From the NCBI GenBank assembly GCA_963750735.1, contig CAVVRY010000014.1:150057-214056 (forward strand): a DNA stretch of 64,000 bases. The letters run 5' to 3'. The DNA comes from JANTGF01 sp963750735 (GTDB lineage: Bacteria; Bacteroidota; Bacteroidia; Bacteroidales; VadinHA17). The notes beneath the pieces were generated by a model. That model was not told the DNA's origin, searched no databases, and saw only the letters and a program-made list of their open reading frames with translations. Of the stretch, positions 48,701 to 59,084 are shown in pieces. Position numbers and translations under genes: made by a program. Each line of letters starts with the position of its first letter. Within the stretch, counting starts at the first letter, position 1.

Positions 48701-51700
48701 AAGTGCTGCTGCCGGTTGGGTAATCGTTACCGCTACATCAAAGGTACATAGGCCTGCATCTCTTACTCTGACTGTATAGTTGTTGGCTGACAGTAACTCA
48801 AATGTGCCTGAAGCCTGGTAGGTTGTGCCTCCGTCTATTGAGTATTCATATGGTGCTGTCCCATCTGATCCGGCTACCGTTACTGTTCCTGTTGCATCTC
48901 CAAAGCAGGCTACATCTGTTTGTGCTGTTATGCTTCCTCTTAGTGCTGCTGCCGGTTGGGTAATCGTTACCGCTACATCAAAGGTACATAGGCCTGCATC
49001 TCTTACTCTAACTGTATAGTTGTTGGCTGATAATCCTGCAAAAGTACCTGAAGCCTGGTAAGTTGTTCCTCCGTCTATTGAGTATTCATATGGGGCGGTT
49101 CCATCTGATCCGGCTACCGTTACTGTTCCTGTTGCATCTCCAAAGCAGGCTACATCTGTCTGTGCTGTTATGCTTCCTGAAAGTGCTGCTGCCGGTTGGG
49201 TAATCGTTACCGCTACATCAAAGGTACATAGGCCTGCATCTCTTACTCTAACTGTATAGTTGTTGGCTGATAATCCTGCAAATGTACCTGAAGCCTGGTA
49301 GGTTGTTCCTCCGTCTATTGAGTATTCATATGGAGCTGTGCCATCTGATCCGGCTACCGTTACTGTTCCTGTTGCATCTCCAAAGCAGGCTACATCTGTT
49401 TGTGCTGTTATGCTTCCGCTTAGTGCTGCGGCTGGTTGGGTAATCGTTACCGCTACATCAAAGGTACATAGGCCTGCATCTCTTACTCTGACTGTATAGT
49501 TGTTCGCTGACAGTGAACCAAATGTGCCTGAAGCCTGGTAAGTTGTTCCTCCGTCTATTGAGTATTCATATGGGGCGGTCCCATCTGAGCCGGCTACCGT
49601 TACTGTTCCTGTTGCATCTCCGAAGCAGGCTACATCTGTCTGTGCTGTTATGCTTCCGCTTAGGGCTGCTGCCGGTTGGGTAATCGTTACCGCTACATCA
49701 AAGGTACATAGGCCTGCATCTCTTACTCTAACTGTATAGTTGTTGGCTGATAATCCTGCAAAAGTACCTGAAGCCTGGTAAGTTGTTCCTCCGTCTATTG
49801 AGTATTCATATGGAGCTGTGCCATCTGATCCGGCTACCGTTACTGTTCCTGTTGCATCTCCGAAGCAGGCTACATCTGTTTGTGCTGTTATGCTTCCTAA
49901 AGTGCTGCTGCCGGTTGGGTGATCGTTACCGCTACATCAAAGGTACATAGGCCTGCATCTCTTACTCTGACTGTATAATTGTTCGCTGATAAACGCAAAT
50001 GTACCTGAAGCCTGGTAAGTTGTTCCTCCGTCTATTGAGTATTCATATGGGGCGGTCCCATCTGAACCGGCTACCGTTATTGTTCCTGTTGCATCTCCAA
50101 AGCAGGCTACATCTGTCTGTGCTGTTATGCTTCCGCTTAGGGCTGCTGCCGGTTGGGTAATCGTTACCGCTACATCAAAGGTACAACCATTTAAATCCTG
50201 AACCGTAACAATGTAATTATTTGCAATTAGACCACTGAATGTACCTGAAGCCTGGTAAGCTCCTCCATTTAAACTGTATTGGTATGTTGGAACACCTCCT
50301 GCTCCTGCCACAGTAGCTGATCCTGTTGCATCGCCGAAGCAGGCTATATTCGTTTGGGCAGAAATAGAACCAGATACAGCTGAGGCTGGCTGAGTAATCG
50401 TTACATTAACATCATAAGTACAGGAATTGGCATCACGCACAGTAACGATGTAATTATTAGCACTTAAACTACTGAAGGTGCCCGAAAGTTGGAATGATCC
50501 ACCGTCCAGACTATATTGATATGGTGCAGTTCCATCTGAGCCGGCTACCGTTACTGTTCCGGTTGCATCTCCAAAGCAGGCTACATCGGTTTGTGCTGTT
50601 ATGCTTCCGCTAATGCTGCGGCTGGTTGGGTAATCGTTACCGCTACATCAAAGGTACATAGGCCTGCATCTCTTACTCTAACTGTATAATTATTCGCTGA
50701 CAGAGAACCAAATGTGCCTGATGCCTGGTAGGTTGTTCCTCCGTCTATTGAGTATTCATATGGGGCGGTCCCATCTGAACCGGCTACCGTAATTGTTCCT
50801 GTTGCATCTCCAAAGCAGGCTACATCTGTCTGTGCTGTTATGCTTCCGCTTAGGGCTGCTGCCGGTTGGGTAATCGTTACCGCTACATCAAAGGTACAAC
50901 CATTTAAATCCTGAACCGTAACAATGTAATTATTTGCAATTAGACCACTGAATGTACCAGAAGCCTGGTAAGCTCCTCCATTTAAACTGTATTGGTATGT
51001 TGGAACACCTCCTGCTCCTGCCACAGTAACTGATCCTGTTGCATCGCCGAAGCAGGCTATATTCGTTTGGGCAGAAATAGAACCAGATACAGCTGAGGCT
51101 GGCTGAGTAATCGTTACATTAACATCATAAGTACAGGAATTGGCATCACGCACAGTAACGATGTAATTATTAGCACTTAAACTACTGAAGGTGCCCGAAA
51201 GTTGGAATGATCCACCGTCCAGACTATATTGATATGGTGCAGTTCCATCTGAGCCGGCTACCGTTACTGTTCCGGTTGCATCTCCGAAGCAAGCTACATC
51301 TGTCTGCGCCGTTATACTTCCTGAAAGAGCTGCGGCTGGTTGGGTGATTGTTACCGCTACATCAAAGGTACATAGGCCTGCATCTCTTACTCTGACTGTA
51401 TAATTATTGACTGATAATCCTGCAAATGTGCCTGATGCCTGGTAAGTTGTTCCTCCGTCTATTGAGTATTCATATGGAGCTGTGCCATCTGATCCGGCTA
51501 CCGTTACTGTTCCTGTTGCATCGCCGAAGCAGGCTACATTGGTCTGGGAAGCAATAATGCCTGTTAGGGCTGCTACCGGTTGGGTAATCGTTACTGCTAC
51601 ATCAAAGGTACATAGGCCTGCATCTCTTACTCTGACTGTATAATTGTTCGCTGACAGGGAACCTAAATGTGCCTGAAGCCTGGTAGGTCGTACCACCATC

Positions 51701-54700
51701 AATTGAGTATTCATATGGAGCTGTGCCATCTGAGCCGGCTACCGTTACTATTCCTGTTGCATCGCCGAAGCAGGCTACATTGCTCTGTGATGATATGCTT
51801 CCTGTTAGAGGGGCTGCAGGTTGTGTAATGGTAATATTCACATTGTATATACATCCATTTAAATCACGAACAATTACAAGGTAACTTTGAGCCGTTAAAC
51901 CAGAGTATGTCCCAGAAGCCTGATATGGAGCTCCATCAAGACTATAAGTATATGGAGATGTTCCACCTAATCCCGATACTGAAACCGAACCGCTGGCATC
52001 TCCAAAACAAGCAACATTGGTTTGCGAATCTATGTTCCCTGACAGGGCAGTTGCAGGTTGAGTAATAGTAACTGCAACATCATATATACATGAATTATTA
52101 TCTCGAATTCGTACTGTATAATTGTTGGCTGATAATCCTGTGAAGGTTCCTGATACCTGATATGTAGAACCTCCGTTAATACTGTATTGGTAAGGTGCCG
52201 TGCCACCTGAACCAGCAATTGTAACACTCCCATCTGCACCACCAAAACAAGCTACATTGGTTTGAGCAGATATACTTCCGGTAAGGGCAGTTGCTGGCTG
52301 TGTAATGTTTAATGCAACATCGAATGTACAAAGATTGGTATCTTGAATTCTAACAGTGTAATTATTGGCAGATAGAGAACCAAATGTACCTGATCCCTGG
52401 TAAGTAGTCCCACCATCTATACTGTATAAGTATCCAGGAGTTCCACCTGATCCATTTATAGTTACACTTCCTGAGGCATCTCCGAAACAGCTAACATTGG
52501 TTTGTGAACCGATACTTCCTGAAAGAGGGGAACCAGGTTGGCTTATGTTAACTGCAACATCAAAAGTACACAGATTAGCATCCCGAATGGTTACTGTATA
52601 GTTATTGGCAGATAAAGAGTTAAATGTACCTGCGCCCTGATAAGTTGTTCCGCCATCTATGGTAAATTGATATGGAGGAGTTCCATCTGTACCGATTACA
52701 GTTACTGACCCAGTCGCATCACCGAAACAGGCTACATTCGTTTGCGCAGTAATACTTCCTGAAAGAGCTACAGCAGGTTCTGTAATGATAACAGCAACAT
52801 CAAAGGTACATAGGCCTGCATCTCTTACTCTGACTGTATAGTTGTTCGCTGATAAGCCTGCAAATGTGCCTGAGGCCTGGTAAGTCGTTCCTCCGTCTAT
52901 TGAGTATTCATATGGGGCTGTGCCATCGGACCCGGCAACAGTTACAGAGCCATTTGCTCCTCCAAAACATGCAACATTGATCTGAGAACTTATTCCACCT
53001 GAGAGAGCAGTAGCAGGCTGAGTTATGGTCACTGCAATATCAAAAGTACACAATGCTGCATCGCGCACAGTGATTGTATAATTATTCGCTGAAAGGGTAC
53101 CAAATGTTCCTGAGGCCTGGTATGTGGCACCCCCATCAATACTATATTCATATGGTGCTGTGCCATCTGAGCCGGCTACCGTCACTGTTCCTGTAGCATC
53201 ACCGAAGCAGGCTACATTGGTCTGAGAACTAATACTTCCTGCAAGAGACAAAGGTTCAGTAACTACAATATCTTTTGTTCCAATACAACCATTAACATCC
53301 TGTATCAAAACAGTATATGTTCCGGCAGTCAGTCCGGTTTGATCTTCATCAGTTGTAACCACGCCACTGCCATCAATTGTACTCCATAATATATTAAATG
53401 GTGCTGTTCCACCCGATATAGTAATATCAATTTCGCCATTATTACCTCCATTACAAGTGACATTAGTAACACTCTCTGAAATTGATATAGCTGCTGGTTG
53501 AGTTACTGAGTAAAGCCCATTAGTAATACAGCCATTGGCATCGGTTACTGTAACACCGTATCCCCCTGCGGTAAGTCCACTAATATCTTCCGTTGTTTCA
53601 CTATTTGTCCAAACAAAAGAATAAGGGGCAGTACCATCGGAAACTGTTAGATTGATCTCACCATTGCTTCCACCAAAGCAGGTTACATTGGTTATAAACT
53701 CAGAAACAGTAAATGGAGCACAAACAAAGCCAAGTCCGAATTGTGTGCTAGTAGTAATTCCACCCGTTAAATTATTTCTGTAAACGGATGGATTGCTGGC
53801 ATCAACATGAGTTCCATCAAAAGTCCAATTACCAGCATTGGTTCTTTTTAAAATTCTTGTATTTATATTAACCTGCCTACTGGTAAAATCCTGAGCTAGC
53901 AGCTCAAGATTATAGTCCGTTGTAGTCAATCCACCTGCTACAGAAAAATCCCAGTAACCGTCAGTAAATTGGTTGGTGACTGTTGTAGCAACATCCACAA
54001 GTGGTAAACCAGCCGATCCAGGATCGGCGGCTATAAATTCTGCAATCAACGCACCACCATTTAAGTTTGTAAAATTCACAATTGCAGGTCTATAAGAACT
54101 AGCAGTACCTATTGGAAATAAATAATCAGTTCCTGTACTACCTGCCCACCTCTGGATCTGTCCGATCACAGTTCCTGCGGAATGCACCAATGTTCCTTCA
54201 GTTCCGGCCCCGGCGGCTGTACCTATCTGTAGGATGTTCCCCTGAGTAAATATGTTACCACTATTCATTGTTAAAGTCCCTGTGGATCCAATATTTACAT
54301 TAGAATTTAACAGGATACTTCCTGAAAGTTTATTAGCTGTGAGGTTATTAAAACTAAGTATCCCTGTGGTAGTTTGGTCCGCAGTTCCATCAAATGTTAC
54401 AGTTCCTGACTGTTGTAAGAAAGATCCACCCAGCAACGAAAAATCACCGCCCAGGTTAATAGAATAGTTGTTGGCTGCTGAAACATCCAGGCTACCATTT
54501 AATATTGTGAGGTTACCTAAAACAGTAAGGTTGGAGACCATTGTTTTGGTGCCTGCCTGGTCAAAAGAAATATTGTAATATGTTGAAGAAAGAGGATCTT
54601 TTATATTCTGTGCGGCAGCGCCATTATATACAACTGTATTCCCGGTAGCTGTTGCATCTAATACACCATTGGATGTCATTAATGTTCCGCTTACCTCAAG

Positions 54701-57250
54701 GTTAGAATTGGTGGAATTTATCCATTTCGAAGTAGCATCAGCATCCAGCAGATTACCTCCAATAGAAATGCTTCCTTCATTTACGATTGTTACTGATGAT
54801 CCCAGGGTCAGGTTACTAGTCGTCAGTGAAAGAACAGCAGTAGGAGCAATAGTTTTATCCCCAGAGGTAATATCAACATCCTCGCTTATTGTTCCAATTC
54901 CATCAATTATTTTATCAACTCCATCAAGATATAGGGTATTAGAACCATTACCCCAATAAGTTCCGTTATTTGTAAAATCTCCATAGATATAAAAATTCCT
55001 ATTCCTTGAATCTAGGTCACCATTAATCTCAATAATTAGGTTGTTAATTTCTCGGGGCTGACCATTTGGAAGGGTCACTGAATGCCCACCATTTATCCTG
55101 ACATTTTCAGTTGGTAAAGGAATGCAACCACAATCCCAGGTGCCAGTACTGCTCCATGATCCGGAATTAATACTTTCAATTATTACATATTTATTTACAT
55201 TTAGGTTCTCAGCAGGAGCTGCTGTATAACCAGGTTTTTGGGCAACTACACTAACTGTACCCAAACCGGCGCTTCCCCAATCAATTGTTATGCTATTCGT
55301 GTTTCCACCCGAAGCCTGACTTCCACCTGTAATGGTCCAGTAATATAAATATCCCGACTGTAATGGCACAGAGTAAGTCACGCCGTTGGTATTTTCAGAA
55401 ATTGAGGATCTACCAGTTATTGAAATCGGTGCTACTGAATGAATGGTTACAGGAAGAAGTACAGGTGCACTGTTTGTACAAGTATTGGATTCTACTACCT
55501 GGACATAAGCATTGTCCATACCTGTGGCTCCCCAGTTTACAGTAATACTGTTTGTATTGGTTCCTGATGCCTGGCTTCCACCAAATATAGTCCAGGAATA
55601 TGTGTTTGGAGGATTATTTATAACTGAATAACTAACTCCTGTCTGACTGATATCCACTTCAATGGCTCCAGTAATTGCAGAGGCTATTGGTCGTGAGCAG
55701 TTTGTGGAATCTCCCAGAGCAAATTCAGCTGGTAAAGTACCTAATCCAACCCGATTGACCAGGGAACCAGTAGCATCTAAATGGGTACCATCGGTAACCC
55801 ATGAACTCCCTGAGTTTGGCCTTGATAATATTCTCGTAGCAGCGTTAATTGGGAAAGAGGTCAATCCATTTCCATCCAGGGATAGATCGAAAGTATTTGC
55901 ACCTCCAAGGTTAAATCCATTTAATTCGCTTAAAGTCCAGTAACCCTCAACAAACGTATTGTGTATGGTTATTGTACCGTCAACCAGGGGTAATCCATTA
56001 TTTCCAGGATCATTTTCAATGAACTCTGAGATAACACTTCCGCCTGAATTCAGGCCATTTAAAGTAAAATATATCGTTTTCTGACTGGAGGAACCTACAG
56101 GGAAAATAACAGTACCGGTAGAGTTTATCCATCTTTCAAATTTTCCATTTATATAACCAGATATAGGATTTAATGTGCCAACTGAAACTGTGCTGGTTCC
56201 CAGTGTTAGTTTGTTCGATCCAGTTTGTACATTCCCACCTGATAGCTGAAGTGTGTTTGATGCGACTACATCGTTTGCAAGGACTAAATTTCCGCCAGAT
56301 TTATTGACGATTAATCTATAAAAAGTTTCTATTGTCGAATTTGTTATTGTTTGGTCGGAAGCTCCTGAAAAGATAACATCTCCAGTACCTTCATCAAAAA
56401 GGGATTCATTCGTCCAATTTCCAGCCACATTTATATTGTAGTTATTACTAACTAGCGTGGGGGAATTGTTAATTTCCATATTTCCAGCCAAGATCAAATC
56501 TGAGCCCATATTCTTATTGCCGGATCCACTAATATTAAGGTTGTAATAGGTATTGGATGAGGGGCTTTTTACAGTTTGTAGCCCAGTATTGTTATATGAT
56601 ACAGTATTGCCAGTTGAAGAAGCGCTTAAAATACCATTTAAGAGAAGTACTCCATTTATTGTAAGATAAGAATCATTGGAGTTGGTCCAAATTGAAGTAG
56701 TGGCATTTGTACCAACCATATCTCCACTAATCTCAACCGCTCCATTGTTTGTGACAGTTACCGCTGAGCCAATATTTACTGGGCCAGAGATAAACAAATC
56801 AGCTGAACTACTCACGCTCAGATTGGAATTTATTCGAAAGTAAGCTCCAGTTCCGTTAATAATAATGTTTCCAAGCCCATCCAATACGCCTCCGGTGAGT
56901 ATTAAATCACTACCAGCAGCAACTTTTGAAGTATATGTTCCGTTAACTGTAAGATTTCCAGATACTCTCGTGATTCGATTGTCACCATTTAAAATACCAC
57001 CTGCATCGATCGTCAGATTTTGTATTCTGGCACCCTGTGCACCGTTCACATTATTGGTTACTGTTGTTCCATTTGCAATAATTGCATGATCATTTATCCC
57101 TGGGGAAGATCCCAGGTCCCAGGTTGACCCAGAAGTCCAGTTTCCTGATTGAATGGAAGTGTAGGTGGTTTGACTAAAAGAGGCTTTGAAATTTCCTGAA
57201 ATTATCAGAATCAAACTTATTAGTAAAAAGAACTTAATTCTTGATGGCAT
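35831..57250 (-). CDS. Giant SprB-repeat cell-surface adhesin, type B T9SS substrate (frame broken in this assembly)
   Basis: About 21.4 kb, or about 7,140 codons if restored to one frame. Order from the N-terminus: signal peptide; two 'SGNWTSGSTWD'-type beta-helix-like regions (about residues 28-150 and 690-830) enclosing PKD-like domains (YSWTIFGGSQASGTNTNSI and a second copy); SprB-type units from about residue 1165; an array of about 240-bp units; an array of about forty 243-bp units; a short diverged set; and the gliding-motility/CHU_C type B sorting domain (KVFTPNGDGFNDTW...MEIFTRWG). About twenty 1-5 base indels break it into open pieces such as 51602-57250, 50599-51729, 46604-47872, 43630-45216, 39490-40584 and 35831-36721. 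The protein should be exported by T9SS and act in gliding or adhesion, with the downstream sprF-like gene as partner. The pieces are not separate genes. Confidence 0.85.
37683..47515 (-). repeat. Tandem array of about forty 243-bp (81-residue) SprB units
   Basis: The marker GATG[CT]TTCTG[AT]GTC recurs 41 times between 37752 and 47477 at a mean spacing of 243 bases. Each unit encodes one SprB-like domain: DITCNGANDGTVTV, ASGGTGALIYTLNPG, ISNGTGSFTNLSANSYTVSV and TDANGCGP with two cysteines. Units differ mainly at a few columns (EVSSSLV/VASSNLI, SFTN/TFTN, SIDSE/TIDSE). The near identity implies recent expansion or homogenisation. Confidence 0.92.
47960..53262 (-). repeat. Second array of about twenty-two 240-bp (80-residue) SprB units
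   Basis: Units of the form QTDVACFGDATGTVTVAGSDGT, APYEYSIDGGTTYQASGTF, LSANNYTVRVRDAGLCTFDVAV, TITQPAAALSGS. From 48001 to about 49895 eight units repeat with an exact 240-base period and few differences. Towards 53.2 kb the units diverge, giving a gradient from near identical in the middle of the protein to diverse near the N-terminal part. Two 237-base variants occur at about 50.2-51.3 kb. Confidence 0.9.
51602..57250 (-). CDS. Intact N-terminal piece of the giant adhesin
   Basis: 1882 codons open without interruption. It carries the signal peptide (FFLLISLILIISGNFKASFSQ), both beta-helix-like/PKD-like blocks and about eight diverged SprB units (e.g. VTCNGGNNGEIDITISGGTAPF). It ends because of a one-base insertion at about 51665 (GAACCTAAATG where sister units read GAACCAAATG). 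The final residues RFPVSEQLYSQSKRCRPMYL are out of frame and not real. Reading resumes in the 50599-51729 piece. Confidence 0.85.
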   Translation of the reverse strand: MPSRIKFFLLISLILIISGNFKASFSQTTYTSIQSGNWTSGSTWDLGSSPGINDHAIIANGTTVTNNVNGAQGARIQNLTIDAGGILNGDNRITRVSGNLTVNGTYTSKVAAGSDLILTGGVLDGLGNIIINGTGAYFRINSNLSVSSSADLFISGPVNIGSAVTVTNNGAVEISGDMVGTNATTSIWTNSNDSYLTINGVLLLNGILSASSTGNTVSYNNTGLQTVKSPSSNTYYNLNISGSGNKNMGSDLILAGNMEINNSPTLVSNNYNINVAGNWTNESLFDEGTGDVIFSGASDQTITNSTIETFYRLIVNKSGGNLVLANDVVASNTLQLSGGNVQTGSNKLTLGTSTVSVGTLNPISGYINGKFERWINSTGTVIFPVGSSSQKTIYFTLNGLNSGGSVISEFIENDPGNNGLPLVDGTITIHNTFVEGYWTLSELNGFNLGGANTFDLSLDGNGLTSFPINAATRILSRPNSGSSWVTDGTHLDATGSLVNRVGLGTLPAEFALGDSTNCSRPIASAITGAIEVDISQTGVSYSVINNPPNTYSWTIFGGSQASGTNTNSITVNWGATGMDNAYVQVVESNTCTNSAPVLLPVTIHSVAPISITGRSSISENTNGVTYSVPLQSGYLYYWTITGGSQASGGNTNSITIDWGSAGLGTVSVVAQKPGYTAAPAENLNVNKYVIIESINSGSWSSTGTWDCGCIPLPTENVRINGGHSVTLPNGQPREINNLIIEINGDLDSRNRNFYIYGDFTNNGTYWGNGSNTLYLDGVDKIIDGIGTISEDVDITSGDKTIAPTAVLSLTTSNLTLGSSVTIVNEGSISIGGNLLDADATSKWINSTNSNLEVSGTLMTSNGVLDATATGNTVVYNGAAAQNIKDPLSSTYYNISFDQAGTKTMVSNLTVLGNLTILNGSLDVSAANNYSINLGGDFSLLGGSFLQQSGTVTFDGTADQTTTGILSFNNLTANKLSGSILLNSNVNIGSTGTLTMNSGNIFTQGNILQIGTAAGAGTEGTLVHSAGTVIGQIQRWAGSTGTDYLFPIGTASSYRPAIVNFTNLNGGALIAEFIAADPGSAGLPLVDVATTVTNQFTDGYWDFSVAGGLTTTDYNLELLAQDFTSRQVNINTRILKRTNAGNWTFDGTHVDASNPSVYRNNLTGGITTSTQFGLGFVCAPFTVSEFITNVTCFGGSNGEINLTVSDGTAPYSFVWTNSETTEDISGLTAGGYGVTVTDANGCITNGLYSVTQPAAISISESVTNVTCNGGNNGEIDITISGGTAPFNILWSTIDGSGVVTTDEDQTGLTAGTYTVLIQDVNGCIGTKDIVVTEPLSLAGSISSQTNVACFGDATGTVTVAGSDGTAPYEYSIDGGATYQASGTFGTLSANNYTITVRDAALCTFDIAVTITQPATALSGGISSQINVACFGGANGSVTVAGSDGTAPYEYSIDGGTTYQASGTFAGLSANNYTVRVRDAGLCTFDVAVIITEPAVALSGSITAQTNVACFGDATGSVTVIGTDGTPPYQFTIDGGTTYQGAGTFNSLSANNYTVTIRDANLCTFDVAVNISQPGSPLSGSIGSQTNVSCFGDASGSVTINGSGGTPGYLYSIDGGTTYQGSGTFGSLSANNYTVRIQDTNLCTFDVALNITQPATALTGSISAQTNVACFGGADGSVTIAGSGGTAPYQYSINGGSTYQVSGTFTGLSANNYTVRIRDNNSCIYDVAVTITQPATALSGNIDSQTNVACFGDASGSVSVSGLGGTSPYTYSLDGAPYQASGTYSGLTAQSYLVIVRDLNGCIYNVNITITQPAAPLTGSISSQSNVACFGDATGIVTVAGSDGTAPYEYSIDGGTTYQASGTFRFPVSEQLYSQSKRCRPMYL

Positions 57251-57658
57251 ATGATTTTGAAAATATCTTCGTAATTCTTTAATTAAATTTCCATTTTGAC
57301 TAAAAAACTGCCAGAAGTTTCATTCTTTATTCAGTAGGTCATTGTTGTAATTATATTTTCATACGGAAAAATGAGAAAAGGTTAAAAAAATTATAACTCT
57401 CAGCTAATAATTAATGCTTAATAAATTGGCAATATGGAACTTAGCTTACATTTCTTTTGGTTCTGAAAGGATGATGCATTTGGAGGTAATAAAGACTCAT
57501 TTATCAACGAAAATTAAGTAGGCAGAAAGAAAAAGGAATAGTTACTACACCCTGTATTACAGGGCATTAAAAAATTAATGTAAATCGGAATATGATATGA
57601 ATTATATTAAGAATCAGAGAAGTGGACAAGAATCCTAATTTCGGGTGAAATGCATTAA
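57251..57658. other. Intergenic gap upstream of the giant adhesin
   Basis: 408 bases, AT-rich, no supported ORF. It must contain the adhesin promoter (minus strand); no clear TAnnTTTG box was found. A short hairpin CCCTGTA/TACAGGG at 57550-57564 could end the upstream gene, but it has no T tract on the minus strand. Confidence 0.5.
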
Positions 57659-59029
57659 TTATGCTTTCCGGAATACTTTTAGGATTTTTGAAAAGGCAGG
57701 AAAAATAATTGGCAATAAAAAACCGATAATCACCAGAAGTCCAATTGTTGAAAGAATCCTTCCAAATGTGCCCATCCCCCATTTAGGGAGCAAATTCTTA
57801 AATTTAAATTCTTTAAAATATGGTTCCGGAGGATCCCATTCAGGAATTATTTCACTTGGAGGAATTATGTCCCAGCTACCCAATACAAAAACAGGCATTA
57901 AAAAAGTGAAAGTTACCTGGTCATCGAATTTCCTGTTTCCGAGAAAACCTTCCCGCCAGGAACCTATGTTGTTGAAGAATAGCCGAATATAATAAGGTTG
58001 ATTCCAAAATTCTTCACCCTTATCTTCCCCAGGACCAGACTGAGTAGCAAGAACCTCATTGGCAATTTGTTCGATATTTGCAGGCATTTCATCTTCCCTG
58101 ATGTTGGCCTGACCAGGATTGTAATCAGGGTGCAAATAGACTACACTTCCTTTCTGAATATTAGGCGAAACTCTTCTTTCATCAGTTTCATTAACAATAT
58201 TTAATTGAGAACAATAGACTGCACCAATACCAATAGCAGGTGTCACATTCATTCCCTGTTCATTCTTATAATACCAGGGAGCATTATCAGGTATGATTTT
58301 TAAAATCACTGAAAGATCCCCATATCTGTTGTTTTTCCACTCCTCACGAAGATCCCGAAGGCTAACCTGGTTTTGAGTACTTCCATACCAATACCCTGGA
58401 TATTTGATGTTTGTCTTTTCATTTTCTGTTAAAGGAATAACCGGTGGTTTACGGTCAGGAAGGATATCAACGGTAACTTTAAATTCAGTTAGCCACAATT
58501 GCATTTCCAACTCGCGAATCCAGATATTTGAATCCGCTGGAATTATATTTTTCCTATAGGTTTTATATGGTTTGGGATTCTCGCTGTTGCCCATTTGCAA
58601 CAAGGACTGAAGACCCTTTTTCTCAGGATAAAATAAGTTGACGGGGCTTGCTTTCACCAAAACATTTGGAAGTCCATAATGAGAATGATCAGGATCAAAG
58701 TTCAATGTGTTACCATCAAAAAACAGCATTTCTCTGCTTTCATCATTGTTAAAATGCTTGTCCTGAAATTTCAAGTAAGATATATGAACCTGCGGCCCCT
58801 CGAAGTTTCCTGTTGTACCTTCCCCCTTGAAATGAATGCTTTTGGTATCCGATATTGATTTTTCCAGGTTCCTTTTGGCAGATTGCTTTAATTGTTGAGA
58901 ATATTTGGTAATGTATTCCTGATAAGCTGGATTTTCAACATTACTATCTGAACTACTATAATCCCTGAAAATCCCAATTCCAAGAATTATAAGAAGTAAA
59001 ACCGGGAGAATAATTAAGCTTTTTTTCAT
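57659..59029 (-). CDS. Uncharacterised membrane protein with N- and C-terminal anchors
   Basis: 456 residues. Hydrophobic segments lie at about 5-21 (IILPVLLLIILGIGIF) and near the C-terminus at about 424-447 (ILSTIGLLVIIGFLLPIIF), with a large region of about 400 residues between, probably periplasmic. That region has no motif I recognise; stretches include VYLHPDYNPG, PYYIRLFFNNIGSWREGF and TFTFLMPVFVLGSWDIIPPSE. It is transcribed in the same direction as the giant adhesin, 408 bases upstream, so a shared role is possible but unsupported. Confidence 0.7.
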   Translation of the reverse strand: MKKSLIILPVLLLIILGIGIFRDYSSSDSNVENPAYQEYITKYSQQLKQSAKRNLEKSISDTKSIHFKGEGTTGNFEGPQVHISYLKFQDKHFNNDESREMLFFDGNTLNFDPDHSHYGLPNVLVKASPVNLFYPEKKGLQSLLQMGNSENPKPYKTYRKNIIPADSNIWIRELEMQLWLTEFKVTVDILPDRKPPVIPLTENEKTNIKYPGYWYGSTQNQVSLRDLREEWKNNRYGDLSVILKIIPDNAPWYYKNEQGMNVTPAIGIGAVYCSQLNIVNETDERRVSPNIQKGSVVYLHPDYNPGQANIREDEMPANIEQIANEVLATQSGPGEDKGEEFWNQPYYIRLFFNNIGSWREGFLGNRKFDDQVTFTFLMPVFVLGSWDIIPPSEIIPEWDPPEPYFKEFKFKNLLPKWGMGTFGRILSTIGLLVIIGFLLPIIFPAFSKILKVFRKA

Positions 59030-59084
59030 TTTAATTAAGCTAAGTAATCAAAACCGAAAAATTGTTTTGAGCAACTTTCAAATA

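Noticed and set aside
36874..50440. About fifteen separate short genes on the minus strand
   Set aside because: They are pieces of one repeat protein; their apparent start codons are internal Met, Val or Leu codons and their ends are out-of-frame tails produced by small indels.
37683..53262. Regular repeats resembling a CRISPR array
   Set aside because: The period is 240-243 bases, the repeats are coding and encode SprB domains, and there are no unique spacers.
48825..57089. Plus-strand ORFs across the adhesin
   Set aside because: They are mirror frames of the repeats, rich in Pro/Ser/Val by codon complementarity, with no start context or family resemblance.
57550..57564. CCCTGTA/TACAGGG hairpin
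   Set aside because: A short stem without a T tract in the direction of the adjacent gene; noted only in the gap entry.
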